A DNA stretch of 27,793 bases from Anaerolineaceae bacterium UBA4781 (lineage in GTDB: Bacteria > Chloroflexota > Anaerolineae > Anaerolineales > Anaerolineaceae): contig DHHD01000065.1 of the NCBI GenBank assembly GCA_002403105.1, positions 1-27,793 of the forward strand, read 5' to 3'. Positions 15,235-23,041 of this stretch are shown piece by piece (the stretch's first letter is position 1; each line of letters begins with the position of its first letter). Below the pieces are notes generated by a model, which saw only the letters and a program-made list of their open reading frames with translations, did not search any database and was not told where the DNA came from. The position numbers were made by a program, and so were the translations under genes.

Positions 15235-16503
15235 ATGGTACAAAACGATGCAAAGACCCCAACCGGGGCTAATAATTCAAACAACAGCGATGAAAAAAAT
15301 ATGAATATGGCTTCATTGCTGGAGAAGGAGGGGCTTGGTATCGATTTGCCTAAAGCCGGGGAGATCCGGACTGGAACAATTGCGAGTATTTCCCCAGGTC
15401 AAATCCTGATCGGTGTCGGAGCAAAATCTGAAGGTCTCATTAGCGGGAAAGAATTCGAGTTAATTCCACCCGAGGAATTTGCCAGTCTTGAAGTTGGGCA
15501 GAAAATTCCTGTTTATGTGATCACTGTTGAAGATTCCAACGGCAATCTGTTGCTTTCTTATGTACGTGCGGTAGAAGAATCAAGCTGGGATAAAGCAGAA
15601 GAAGTTTTCAAAAACAAGACAACTTATAAAGGTAAAATCGCCGGTTATAACAAAGGTGGTTTACTGGTTGCATTTGAAAAATTACGCGGTTTCATCCCAT
15701 CCTCTCAATTAAGCTACGATCGATTAAAGGAAGCTGCGGGTAATACCCCTGAAGAACGCTACGGAAAAATGATCGGCTCGGAAATTGAAGTTAGCGTTAT
15801 CGAAGTAGATCGTGAACGACATCGCCTGATCCTGTCTGAACGATTGGCGTGCGGTGAAACCCGAGACACGATCCGAGAAAAGGTCATTAGTGACCTTGAG
15901 GTAGGCAGTGTGCTAACTGGAAAGATCACCAGTGTTGCTAACTTTGGTGTTTTCGTGAATGTCAACGGAGCAGATGGCCTTGTGCATGTTTCTGAACTCT
16001 CCTGGGACGAGATAAGCGATCCATCAGAGAAATTCAAAGTCGGACAGAGCGTAAATGTTAAAGTCATCAACATTGATGAAGATAAGAAAAGAATTGGTTT
16101 ATCCATTCGACAGCTCGAAGATGATCCCTGGTTGAAGAACGTTGAGAACCTCAAGGTTGGAATGCTCGTTGAAGCTACCATTACAAATCTGACCAAGTTC
16201 GGTGCCTTTGCAAAGATTCAGGGTGAAATCGAAGGACTTGTTCACATCTCTGAAATCAGCGATGAGCACATCACACATCCAAAAGAAGTTCTGCATGATG
16301 GTGAAAAAGTAACGCTACGTATTATAAAAATTGAACCGGACTCACATCGCATTGGTCTTAGTTTGCGCCGGGTCGAATCTGCCGCTTATGCTGATATGGA
16401 TATGAAATCACTTAAGCAGGAACTTGAAAATAGTGATATCCATGTTACAGCCAGTGATGAAGAAAAAACAGGCACTGAGGATGCTGCTCAAGCAGCAGAG
16501 TAG
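15235..16503 (+). CDS. rpsA: Ribosomal protein S1-like protein with four S1 domains
   Basis: RNA-binding protein that in most bacteria helps bring mRNA to the 30S subunit. Four S1 OB-fold repeats can be read at about 40-110 (EIRTGTIASISPGQILIGVG), 125-204 (YKGKIAGYNKGGLLVAF), 221-293 (GSVLTGKITSVANFGVFVNV) and 306-380 (GMLVEATITNLTKFGAFAKI). The last two are the most canonical, with F-G-V/A-F and GLVHVSEL/GLVHISEI. The tail is acidic. Four domains resembles the shorter S1 forms outside Proteobacteria rather than the six-domain E. coli protein. The start is unclear: ATG 15235 has GGAG (15217-15220) 14 bases upstream, while ATG 15211 would be only about 12 bases from the predicted transcription start and has no ribosome site. 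Promoter and terminator flank it, so it is a single-gene unit. Confidence 0.9.
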   Translation: MVQNDAKTPTGANNSNNSDEKNMNMASLLEKEGLGIDLPKAGEIRTGTIASISPGQILIGVGAKSEGLISGKEFELIPPEEFASLEVGQKIPVYVITVEDSNGNLLLSYVRAVEESSWDKAEEVFKNKTTYKGKIAGYNKGGLLVAFEKLRGFIPSSQLSYDRLKEAAGNTPEERYGKMIGSEIEVSVIEVDRERHRLILSERLACGETRDTIREKVISDLEVGSVLTGKITSVANFGVFVNVNGADGLVHVSELSWDEISDPSEKFKVGQSVNVKVINIDEDKKRIGLSIRQLEDDPWLKNVENLKVGMLVEATITNLTKFGAFAKIQGEIEGLVHISEISDEHITHPKEVLHDGEKVTLRIIKIEPDSHRIGLSLRRVESAAYADMDMKSLKQELENSDIHVTASDEEKTGTEDAAQAAE

Positions 16504-16530
16504 TTCTTTTGAAATTTCTTGTTTATCCAC

Positions 16531-16560
16531 AGAGCGCGTTTCATTCGCGCTCTTTAATTT
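16531..16560 (+). terminator. Rho-independent terminator of the S1 gene
   Basis: AGAGCGCG (16531-16538) pairs perfectly with CGCGCTCT (16546-16553) around a 7-base loop, followed by TTAATTT. It is placed 27 bases after the stop codon. Confidence 0.85.
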
Positions 16561-16565
16561 ACGAC

Positions 16566-16571
16566 TATAAT
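16566..16571 (+). promoter_or_regulatory. Possible -10 element of the small membrane protein gene
   Basis: A perfect TATAAT ends 20 bases before ATG 16592, predicting a leader of about 14 bases. The -35 position would fall within the preceding terminator and is not convincing. Confidence 0.4.
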
Positions 16572-16591
16572 TAACCTACTTTGGATTAATT

Positions 16592-17107
16592 ATGCCGCAA
16601 AATGAATCCATCATAGTTGAAAAACAATCTCAGATCTCCGACGAAGTATTTAAAAAACGCCTTCGGTTTAACCTGGTTCTAACCTTCATCGGATTCATTA
16701 TTTTTATTCTGGGTATACGACCTGATCTCTTTCAATTGGACCGCAGCCCTGTCACCGGTTTCATTCAAGTTTCTGTCAGCATCGTCGGTTTAGGAATTCT
16801 TTGCCTAGGAGGATTTCTTAGCATGCGCCACCTCTGGCGAAACAACCGGCTGAGTATCGCTGCTGAAATTGGAGTCCGATTTATCAGCACCGGTTTGGTG
16901 ATCGTCATTTTTTCGGCGATGGCTGATTTCTTCGGATTCGGGAGCCACCCCTACCCCGAATCACTCCCGTATTTGGGAGAATGGCAGGTTCTCGGAATTG
17001 AGATCGGGGAATACACCATTGCTCTGGGATTCTTCTTAATGATCCCTTTTCCAAGGATCAGATTGTTTCCACGTCTTCCGCACCTAGACGAGACCAAGCG
17101 CCGTTAG
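16592..17107 (+). CDS. Uncharacterised membrane protein with four predicted helices
   Basis: I do not recognise a family. The 171-residue protein has a short polar N-terminus (about 1-24) with charged EKQSQISDEVFKKRLRF. Four hydrophobic segments follow at about 26-44, 56-77, 90-113 and 134-151, and a basic, proline-rich tail (IPFPRIRLFPRLPHLDETKRR). A loop of about 20 residues with GFGSHPYPESLPYLGEW lies between helices 3 and 4. There is no signal peptide and no catalytic motif that I can name. No clear Shine-Dalgarno precedes the ATG (only TTGGATTA), which fits a short-leader transcript. The last 24 bases overlap the end of the convergent reductase gene. It is likely a real gene because it has its own -10 element and coherent membrane topology. 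Confidence 0.75.
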   Translation: MPQNESIIVEKQSQISDEVFKKRLRFNLVLTFIGFIIFILGIRPDLFQLDRSPVTGFIQVSVSIVGLGILCLGGFLSMRHLWRNNRLSIAAEIGVRFISTGLVIVIFSAMADFFGFGSHPYPESLPYLGEWQVLGIEIGEYTIALGFFLMIPFPRIRLFPRLPHLDETKRR

Positions 17108-18406
17108 CATCTCTTGATTTGTTGCAAATTTGTATTCTGCGAGATGATTCTTTGTGGCAATTTCTGCTTCAATGGAAAAGAGCTGTTTCATCATTTTCTT
17201 ATTTATTACAGCGTTTTTTGAATTGAGAATCTGAAATTCCAGCTCTTTCCAATCAGGCGAATTCTTCTTTTTCTCATCAATATACTCATACAGAGCTTGT
17301 GCTCCCCGTGACCCATCTTTTCCACTGATACCCACCAGTCCATAACTTGCCAAGCGCGACCATCCTGCCACGAATATGCCAGGAATATTTTTTTGAGTAT
17401 CAGGATACATCAATTCATAAGAGATTCCATCCTGCGGGTAATCAGGATATGGGCTGATGGCAAATTGATCTTTGAGAACCGGCAATCCAATTTCACCATC
17501 CACACTGGAGCCGACAGCCAGAATTGCAGTATCGGCTTCGAAGATGGTGTGCAGCGAAGTTGGAACGGTTTTCATTGAATGGTTTTCTTCGATCAACGTG
17601 TTTTCAACACATTCCACACCCTGCAAACCTGTTTTTTCATCTCCAATGAAGCGAATGGGGGATTTTAGAAATCGTAATTTCAGATTTGTTGATGATGTTC
17701 TTTCTTCACAGTTTTCACAGGCCTTTTCAATAAACGCCCAGGTTTCATTGGGATCTTGCCCTAATTTCAACATTAACGGTGTTACCCGTTCCATTTCAGC
17801 ATCAAAATCAGACCTATCCAGATTTTGCGCAATATGAGCAAATTCGGTTTCATGGAATTTTATTTCAGCTGGTCCTCTGCGTGCAATTGCCAAAATCTCT
17901 TCGACCCCTCCCTTTTGAAGCAAAAAGCGCGCTACGTCTGCCATTACATTCCCTACCCCTACAATCACCACTTTCTTCCCAAGCGGATACTCAATTTGAG
18001 AATAGGGAGGCAGGTTGTTGTATCTGGATACAATTTCCCAGGCATGATATACTCTCGGCAAGGTCTCCCCTTCTAAATCCAATTCTTTGATCTTTTGAGC
18101 TCCGGCCGTTACCAGGATCCCTTGAAAACCCATAGCTTGCAATTGAGAAAGTGAAAGATCTTTGTTTTCTCCGATTTCTACATTTCCAAAATAGGAAATG
18201 TTTTCTTGCTCTAAAATATTTAAAAATTGCCGCCGTAGACCGATTTTTAAAGTATGTTTTTCGGGATAAATGCCATATTCTGCCAATCCTCCCGGGCGTA
18301 TATCCCGGTTAAAGAGAGCTACCTTGATATCTTTCTCGGCCAAAGCTCTGGCTGCAAACAAACCTGCTGGTCCAGCGCCAACAACAGCAACAGTTTTCTG
18401 ATTCAT
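17084..18406 (-). CDS. Adrenodoxin-type ferredoxin-NADP reductase (FAD/NAD(P)-binding oxidoreductase)
   Basis: Probably moves electrons between NADPH and ferredoxin in the cytoplasm. The protein has the FAD motif VVGAGPAGLFAARAL (GxGxxG at 10-15), then PGGLAEYGIYPEKH near 38-51. A second dinucleotide site VVIVGVGNVMADVARFLL lies near 146-163, followed by IARRGPAEIKFHETE near 175-188, the basic RRG pattern that binds the NADP phosphate in the FprA/adrenodoxin reductase family. AILAVGSSVDG near 294-304 and IPGIFVAGWSRLASYGLVGISGKDG near 341-365 correspond to the C-terminal FAD block. Length, 440 residues, fits. Glutamate synthase small subunits share this fold but begin with an iron-sulfur domain that is absent here. 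GAGG is 5 bases before ATG 18406; a GTG two codons upstream overlaps that site. It is divergent from the M16 unit. Confidence 0.82.
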   Translation of the reverse strand: MNQKTVAVVGAGPAGLFAARALAEKDIKVALFNRDIRPGGLAEYGIYPEKHTLKIGLRRQFLNILEQENISYFGNVEIGENKDLSLSQLQAMGFQGILVTAGAQKIKELDLEGETLPRVYHAWEIVSRYNNLPPYSQIEYPLGKKVVIVGVGNVMADVARFLLQKGGVEEILAIARRGPAEIKFHETEFAHIAQNLDRSDFDAEMERVTPLMLKLGQDPNETWAFIEKACENCEERTSSTNLKLRFLKSPIRFIGDEKTGLQGVECVENTLIEENHSMKTVPTSLHTIFEADTAILAVGSSVDGEIGLPVLKDQFAISPYPDYPQDGISYELMYPDTQKNIPGIFVAGWSRLASYGLVGISGKDGSRGAQALYEYIDEKKKNSPDWKELEFQILNSKNAVINKKMMKQLFSIEAEIATKNHLAEYKFATNQEMLTALGLV

Positions 18407-18503
18407 ATACACCTCGGCATAATTTGTATTAACATTTACTAATAAAATGATAACGCCTCTCTTTCTATTCTAAACTACAGTAACAAGATTAAGGAACTCT
18501 GAT

Positions 18504-19805
18504 ATGCAAAATGACATCAATACTTTTCAACTTTCAAATGGGATAAGGGTATTGCTAAAAGAGATCCATACTACCCCCATTATCAGCCAGTGGATTTGGT
18601 ATCGCGTTGGATCACGCAATGAAAAGCGGGGTTTTCGGGGAATTTCACACTGGGTGGAACATCTCCAATTCAAAGGAACTGAGAAATACCCAGGCGAGCA
18701 ATTGGATCAGACCATTTCACGTGTGGGGGGTATGTGGAATGCAATGACACACCTGGATTGGACAACCTATTATGAAACTCTTCCGGCAGGAGAAATTGAC
18801 CTGGCGCTCGATCTTGAAGCCGATCGCATGCAAAATAGTATTTTTGACGAAGAAGAAATCAATGCCGAGAGAACTGTGGTCATGTCGGAATTGGAAGGCA
18901 ATGAGAATGAACCACTCTTTCGTCTCAATTCAGCCATTCAGGCAGAAGCATTTCATGTTCATCCCTACGACCACGATGTGATTGGGACATTAGAGGATCT
19001 GCAAGCCATGACCCGCGATCAATTATTCGCATATTATCGCAGCCATTACCAGCCTGCCAATGCTATCCTGAGCATTGCCGGGGATTTCGACACAGCAATA
19101 TTGACCCGGAAAATTGAGCATTATTTCTCCCCCATTCCAACTCAGTCAAATACCCCGGAAGAAATCCCACAGGAACCTGTTCAAAAACAGGAAAAGAGGT
19201 TTGAAATAAAAGGACCCGGTGATGCTCTATATATTCAAATAGCATACCGTGCTCCATGTGCTGACAGTCGTGAATTTTTCACACTTTCTGTGCTCGATAG
19301 TCTACTGGCTGGCCCATCTCCGCTGGCAATGTTTGGTGGTGGCAGTATTTCGAACCGCACAAGCCGTTTATACCAGGCGTTGGTAGAAAAAGATATTACA
19401 GTCAGTGTCAATGGCGATATTCAAGCAACCATTGACCCGTTCCTGCATACCTTTATCCTTACACTCAATCCGAATGCTGATTCGCAAAAAGCTCTGCAGG
19501 TATTTGATGAAGAGATTAAAAAGATTCAGCAGGAAGAGATCCCTGCTGAGGAAATTGAGCGGGCCATCCAGCAAGCAGAAGCCATGTTTGCTTATGGCAG
19601 CGAGAATATCACCAACCAGGCTTTTTGGATGGGTTACAGCAGCATCTTTGCAGATTATAACTGGTATGAAAGCTATATTCAGAGCTTACTGGCAGTTACC
19701 AGTTCCGATATTCAGACTCTCGTTCAAAATCATTTCGCAGTTCAAAATAGAACCGTTGGAATTTATTTTCCCACTCGGGAAGAAGGTCATCATGCAGAAA
19801 AATAA
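18504..19805 (+). CDS. M16 family zinc peptidase, catalytic subunit
   Basis: Pitrilysin/processing-peptidase-like protease. The zinc motif HxxEH is present as HWVEH (His49, Glu52, His53), with the third ligand Glu129 in VVMSELEGNENE exactly 76 residues after His53, as in M16B enzymes. The 433-residue protein consists of two similar alpha/beta halves. In its second half the usual R/Y substrate-binding pair is incomplete: SRLYQALVEKDITVSV keeps the Arg but lacks the Tyr of the common LAYS motif. The next gene supplies that pair, so the two most likely form a heterodimer. AAGGA lies 8 bases before the ATG. No signal peptide is seen, so it probably acts in the cytoplasm. It overlaps the next gene by 14 bases. 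It heads a run of five overlapping or abutting genes. Confidence 0.92.
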   Translation: MQNDINTFQLSNGIRVLLKEIHTTPIISQWIWYRVGSRNEKRGFRGISHWVEHLQFKGTEKYPGEQLDQTISRVGGMWNAMTHLDWTTYYETLPAGEIDLALDLEADRMQNSIFDEEEINAERTVVMSELEGNENEPLFRLNSAIQAEAFHVHPYDHDVIGTLEDLQAMTRDQLFAYYRSHYQPANAILSIAGDFDTAILTRKIEHYFSPIPTQSNTPEEIPQEPVQKQEKRFEIKGPGDALYIQIAYRAPCADSREFFTLSVLDSLLAGPSPLAMFGGGSISNRTSRLYQALVEKDITVSVNGDIQATIDPFLHTFILTLNPNADSQKALQVFDEEIKKIQQEEIPAEEIERAIQQAEAMFAYGSENITNQAFWMGYSSIFADYNWYESYIQSLLAVTSSDIQTLVQNHFAVQNRTVGIYFPTREEGHHAEK

Positions 19806-21078
19806 TCGAGCCTTGCAGAATCATCTACCAGATGCGCGAACCATTCAACGCTTTCGACTTCAAAATGGCATCACCGTTCTGGTTTACAGTAATATGGAAA
19901 GCAAATCACTCACCATCATCGGTATGCTTGACAGCGGGTCATTCAGGGATCAACCCGATAAACTTGGAACCGCAAACTTTACGGCATCCATGCTCATGCG
20001 TGGGAATGAACAGCTTTCTTTTCAAGAAATAAATCATAAACTCGAATCAGTAGGAGCAAACCTGAGCTTCAGTGCCGGAACAAAAAACACCTGGTTTCAG
20101 GGGCGATCACTTGTTAAAGATTTTTCCATGTTGCTTTCACTAGTTTTCGACAATCTTACAAAACCTGTCTTCCCAGAAGAGTATATTTCCCGTCTGCGTA
20201 ATCAGCTGCTTACCTCACTGCTCATTCGTGATCAGGATACACAGGAAAGAGCCGCCCTGGAATTCGACACAGTCTTATTCAAAGGTCATCCATATGCCAT
20301 GCCCGTGGATGGATATCCCGATACCATCGCACGGATCAAACGCGAAGATCTCATCAAACATCACAATACCTATCATCCACACAATGCCATTCTGGCAATT
20401 TCGGGGGCACTCCCGTTTCAGGAAATAGAGACTCTTGTCAGAACCCTGTTTGAACGATGGAATCCGGCTTCAGAAATTTCGGAACCCGTTTATCCCAAAA
20501 TTGAACCGCTTCCAGCCCAAACACGGACCCATATCCCGATCGAAGGCAAAAGCCAGAGCGATATCCAGATGGGTACCCTTGGCCCTTCGAGAATTTCACC
20601 TGATTATTATGCAGCCTTCCTGGGAAATCATGTTTTGGGACAATTCGGTTTGTACGGCAGGATCGGAAAATCCGTACGCAATAAAGCGGGGCTGGCATAT
20701 TATGCATTCAGCAGCCTCAATGCACTTCCGGATACAGGAAGCTGGGAATTCAACGCAGGTGTCAACCCGGCGAATGTGGATAAAACAATTGCATTGATCA
20801 TTGAGGAGATCGCGCGCTATCTTAATAAACCACTTCAAGATGAAGAACTTGAAAATTCTAAATCGCATCTGATAGGAAAACTGCCCATGTCGCTGGAATC
20901 GAATGCAGGTATCGCTAACGCGTTACTCTCCATCGAACGTTTTAACCTGGGTTTGGATTATTTCCAAAACTATGCCGAGCGCATTCAGAGCATAACACCG
21001 GCTCAAATCCTGGAAGCATCCAGAAGGTATTTGGATCCCCAAAAATTGGTTATCATTAGTGCAGGAGCCGAAGCATAA
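19792..21078 (+). CDS. M16 family peptidase-like protein, non-catalytic (R/Y) partner
   Basis: A second M16 protein, 428 residues, whose zinc motif is lost: the aligned block reads ANFTASML, so the three key residues H, E and H are replaced by Asn62, Ala65 and Ser66. In the second half the substrate-binding pair is intact in YGRIGKSVRNKAGLAYYAFSS (Arg296, Tyr303). This division of labour (zinc in one chain, R/Y in the other) matches known bacterial heterodimeric M16B proteases and the mitochondrial beta/alpha-MPP pair. The start at 19792 is chosen because AGAAGG lies 5 bases upstream. The open frame continues upstream to 19405, but only as an out-of-frame reading of the first peptidase gene. 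It ends one base before the acpS start. Confidence 0.92.
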   Translation: MQKNNRALQNHLPDARTIQRFRLQNGITVLVYSNMESKSLTIIGMLDSGSFRDQPDKLGTANFTASMLMRGNEQLSFQEINHKLESVGANLSFSAGTKNTWFQGRSLVKDFSMLLSLVFDNLTKPVFPEEYISRLRNQLLTSLLIRDQDTQERAALEFDTVLFKGHPYAMPVDGYPDTIARIKREDLIKHHNTYHPHNAILAISGALPFQEIETLVRTLFERWNPASEISEPVYPKIEPLPAQTRTHIPIEGKSQSDIQMGTLGPSRISPDYYAAFLGNHVLGQFGLYGRIGKSVRNKAGLAYYAFSSLNALPDTGSWEFNAGVNPANVDKTIALIIEEIARYLNKPLQDEELENSKSHLIGKLPMSLESNAGIANALLSIERFNLGLDYFQNYAERIQSITPAQILEASRRYLDPQKLVIISAGAEA

Positions 21079-21079
21079 T

Positions 21080-21475
21080 ATGATCATTCGCAGCGGGGTT
21101 GATATTATTGAAATAGAACGTTTCGCGGAGCAAAAGCCAGAAATACAAAAACGTTTTCTTACAAGGGTATTTACCATTCGCGAAATGACTTTAATTCGAA
21201 ATTCAACCGTTTCCGCTGCCGGCAGGTTCGCAGCCAAGGAAGCCGTGGCAAAAGCCCTGGGATGTGGAATTGGAGAAGTTCGCTGGCAGGATATTGAGAT
21301 CTTGCAGGGGAAAAGCGGCGAACCGCTGTTAATTTTGCATGCCAAGGCAAAAAAGATCAGCGCGGAATTGGGTCTGGATGTATGGTCGCTGAGCATATCC
21401 CATTCCAAGCAAAACGCAGTTGCGTTCGCTGTCGCAATAGGTTCCTCTCCGAAGGCTGAAAACCATGACCCATAA
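21080..21475 (+). CDS. acpS: Holo-[acyl-carrier-protein] synthase
   Basis: Transfers the 4'-phosphopantetheine arm from coenzyme A to acyl carrier protein, activating fatty acid synthesis. The 131-residue protein shows the AcpS signature: IRSGVDIIEIERF at the N-terminus with the Mg-binding Asp8, the long helix RFAAKEAVAKALG near 54-66 with the conserved Glu and Lys, and WSLSISHSKQNAVAFAVA near 107-124 (the SISHS block). The start at 21080 gives the normal family length; a frame seven codons longer lies within the preceding gene. AGGAG (21063-21067) is 12 bases upstream, inside the peptidase gene. It overlaps the following phosphoesterase gene by 11 bases. In many bacteria acpS lies near unrelated housekeeping genes, so its link to the peptidases is positional only. 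Confidence 0.93.
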   Translation: MIIRSGVDIIEIERFAEQKPEIQKRFLTRVFTIREMTLIRNSTVSAAGRFAAKEAVAKALGCGIGEVRWQDIEILQGKSGEPLLILHAKAKKISAELGLDVWSLSISHSKQNAVAFAVAIGSSPKAENHDP

Positions 21476-22130
21476 AATACTGGTTATCAGTGATACGATT
21501 TCAGACCAGTTGTATGATCCCGCCAAGCAAAAAAGCTTGCATAATATTCGCTTCATCATCAGTTCCGGTGATCTACCCTATGATTATCTTGAAACTTTAG
21601 TAAGTATTTATAATGTTCCACTGTATTTTGTACGGGGAAACCATGCGAAGTTTTACGAAAGTGAAACAGGTATCATTCATGAACATCCCTGGGGCTGCAA
21701 TGATCTGCATGTACGTTCTTTGAAAGATCCTTCCGGATTTCTTTTAGCAGGGGTACAAGGAAGCCATGTTTATAATTACGGACAATATCAATATTCACAA
21801 GCCGCCATGTGGCAATTTGTCTTTCGATTGATGCCTTCTTTAATGGCAAACTTTGCACTTTCTGGTAGGTATTTGGATATTTTCGTTACACACGCTCCAC
21901 CTTGGGGAATTCATGACAAACAAGATATAGCGCACCAGGGTATCAAAGCTTTTTTATGGGTGTTAAAGGTATTTAAACCGCTTTATCATTTTCATGGACA
22001 TGTATATGATTTTGGGAAAAACACACAGATGATCACGAAGTTTGGAAATACCGAGATCGTGAACACATATGGATATCGTATTCATGAAATCCCAATCATC
22101 AAAAAAATGAGAGGACCGTTAAAGGATTAA
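21465..22130 (+). CDS. Metallophosphoesterase-like protein with altered metal site
   Basis: Calcineurin-fold phosphoesterase of 221 residues. Recognised blocks: ILVISDTISD (Asp10), SGDLPYDYLE (Gly35-Asp36), FVRGNHAK (Asn59-His60), IFVTHAPPWGIHD (His143) and YHFHGHVYDFG (Gly178-His179). The usual first motif D-x-H reads D-T-I, and the last motif G-H-x-H reads G-H-V-Y. In this superfamily both missing histidines bind the same metal (site 1), while the site 2 ligands (Asp36, Asn59, His143, His179) all remain. It may therefore bind one metal or have a changed activity; I cannot name the substrate. I recall Chloroflexota phosphoesterases with a similar 'SD...LY...GDLPYYYLE' pattern, so it may be a lineage-specific family. 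It overlaps acpS by 11 bases, and its TAA shares a base with the next ATG. Confidence 0.8.
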   Translation: MTHKILVISDTISDQLYDPAKQKSLHNIRFIISSGDLPYDYLETLVSIYNVPLYFVRGNHAKFYESETGIIHEHPWGCNDLHVRSLKDPSGFLLAGVQGSHVYNYGQYQYSQAAMWQFVFRLMPSLMANFALSGRYLDIFVTHAPPWGIHDKQDIAHQGIKAFLWVLKVFKPLYHFHGHVYDFGKNTQMITKFGNTEIVNTYGYRIHEIPIIKKMRGPLKD

Positions 22131-23041
22131 TGAGTTACAACTCTCTGAAACAGCAATCCAGAATGGATTTTGATGATGCCTATTTTCGCGGCTTTCTGCG
22201 CTCCATCGAAAATTGGTTGCAATTAGATAAAACCCGATTGCTCGCTTTCAATGAGATCCTTAAGCACATCTCCATCCAAGGGCAATATGATGCTGGTATT
22301 CAAGAAATAGAGATTAATGCCATTATCGGTAGCGTGAATCGGTATGCAGATTTTGATAGTGCATTTCTACCGCGTCAAAAATTCACCCGCTCTCGCTGGG
22401 AAAAGATTGACCGCGCTTATTTGCGCGATGAAATCTTACCACCTGTAGATGTGTATCAAATCGGGGATTTCTATTTTGTAATGGATGGGAATCATCGCGT
22501 ATCAGTAGCAAGGAAGCGCGGACAGAAATGGATCGATGCACACGTGGTGAAGATAGAAGTTCCTTATGAAATTGACCGATCCTTCGATTTCAACCATTTG
22601 ATTTTGAAGGAAGAAAAAAATCGTTTTTATGAAAAGACGAACATCAAGAAAATGTATCCGGATGCGAACATTGAAATGAGCATACCCGGTTTATTCGATC
22701 GCCTGCAGGAGCATATTGATGCGCATCGCTTTTATACAAGTGAATTCCTGCAGCATGAAATCAGCTACGAAAAAGCCGTTTGCAGCTGGTATGAAAATAT
22801 CTATCTGCCGTTAGTGAAAATCATCTGTGAACAGAAAATCTTGGATCAATTTCCTGAGCGTACCGAAGCAGATCTATATTTTTGGATCATTGAACATCTG
22901 GCGTTTCTTAAAGCGGAATATCACAAGGATTTTAGTTATGAAGAAGCAGCCGGTGATTTTTTGTCGAAATTTCACCCCGGTTTCCTCAAGTTATTCCTGG
23001 CAAAGATTAAGAAAGCATTCAAGAAAAAAAAGAGTCAGTGA
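22130..23041 (+). CDS. ParB/sulfiredoxin-like GNHR protein, function unknown
   Basis: The 303-residue protein has a middle domain (about 75-145) with ILPPVDVYQIGDFYFVMDGNHRVSVARKRG, where the motif DGNHRVSVA (119-127) matches the nucleotide-binding GxxR loop of the ParB/Srx fold. The N-terminal 70 residues and the C-terminal half (about 150-303) are helical and charged. The C-terminal region contains FPERTEADLYFWIIEHLAFLK near 241-261, a block I recall from uncharacterised proteins but cannot assign. There is no helix-turn-helix that I can point to, so this is not a normal chromosome-partition ParB. The tail is very basic (KIKKAFKKKKSQ). Its ATG overlaps the stop of the phosphoesterase gene (TAATG), with AAAGGA just upstream, so the two are coupled and may work together. 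Confidence 0.75.
   Translation: MSYNSLKQQSRMDFDDAYFRGFLRSIENWLQLDKTRLLAFNEILKHISIQGQYDAGIQEIEINAIIGSVNRYADFDSAFLPRQKFTRSRWEKIDRAYLRDEILPPVDVYQIGDFYFVMDGNHRVSVARKRGQKWIDAHVVKIEVPYEIDRSFDFNHLILKEEKNRFYEKTNIKKMYPDANIEMSIPGLFDRLQEHIDAHRFYTSEFLQHEISYEKAVCSWYENIYLPLVKIICEQKILDQFPERTEADLYFWIIEHLAFLKAEYHKDFSYEEAAGDFLSKFHPGFLKLFLAKIKKAFKKKKSQ

Noticed and set aside
19405..19791. N-terminal extension of the second M16 protein
   Set aside because: It would be an out-of-frame reading of the first peptidase gene; the ribosome site at 19781-19786 sets the start at 19792.
22130..23041. Chromosome-partition ParB
   Set aside because: No helix-turn-helix DNA-binding region, no adjacent parA and a different layout around the GNHR motif.
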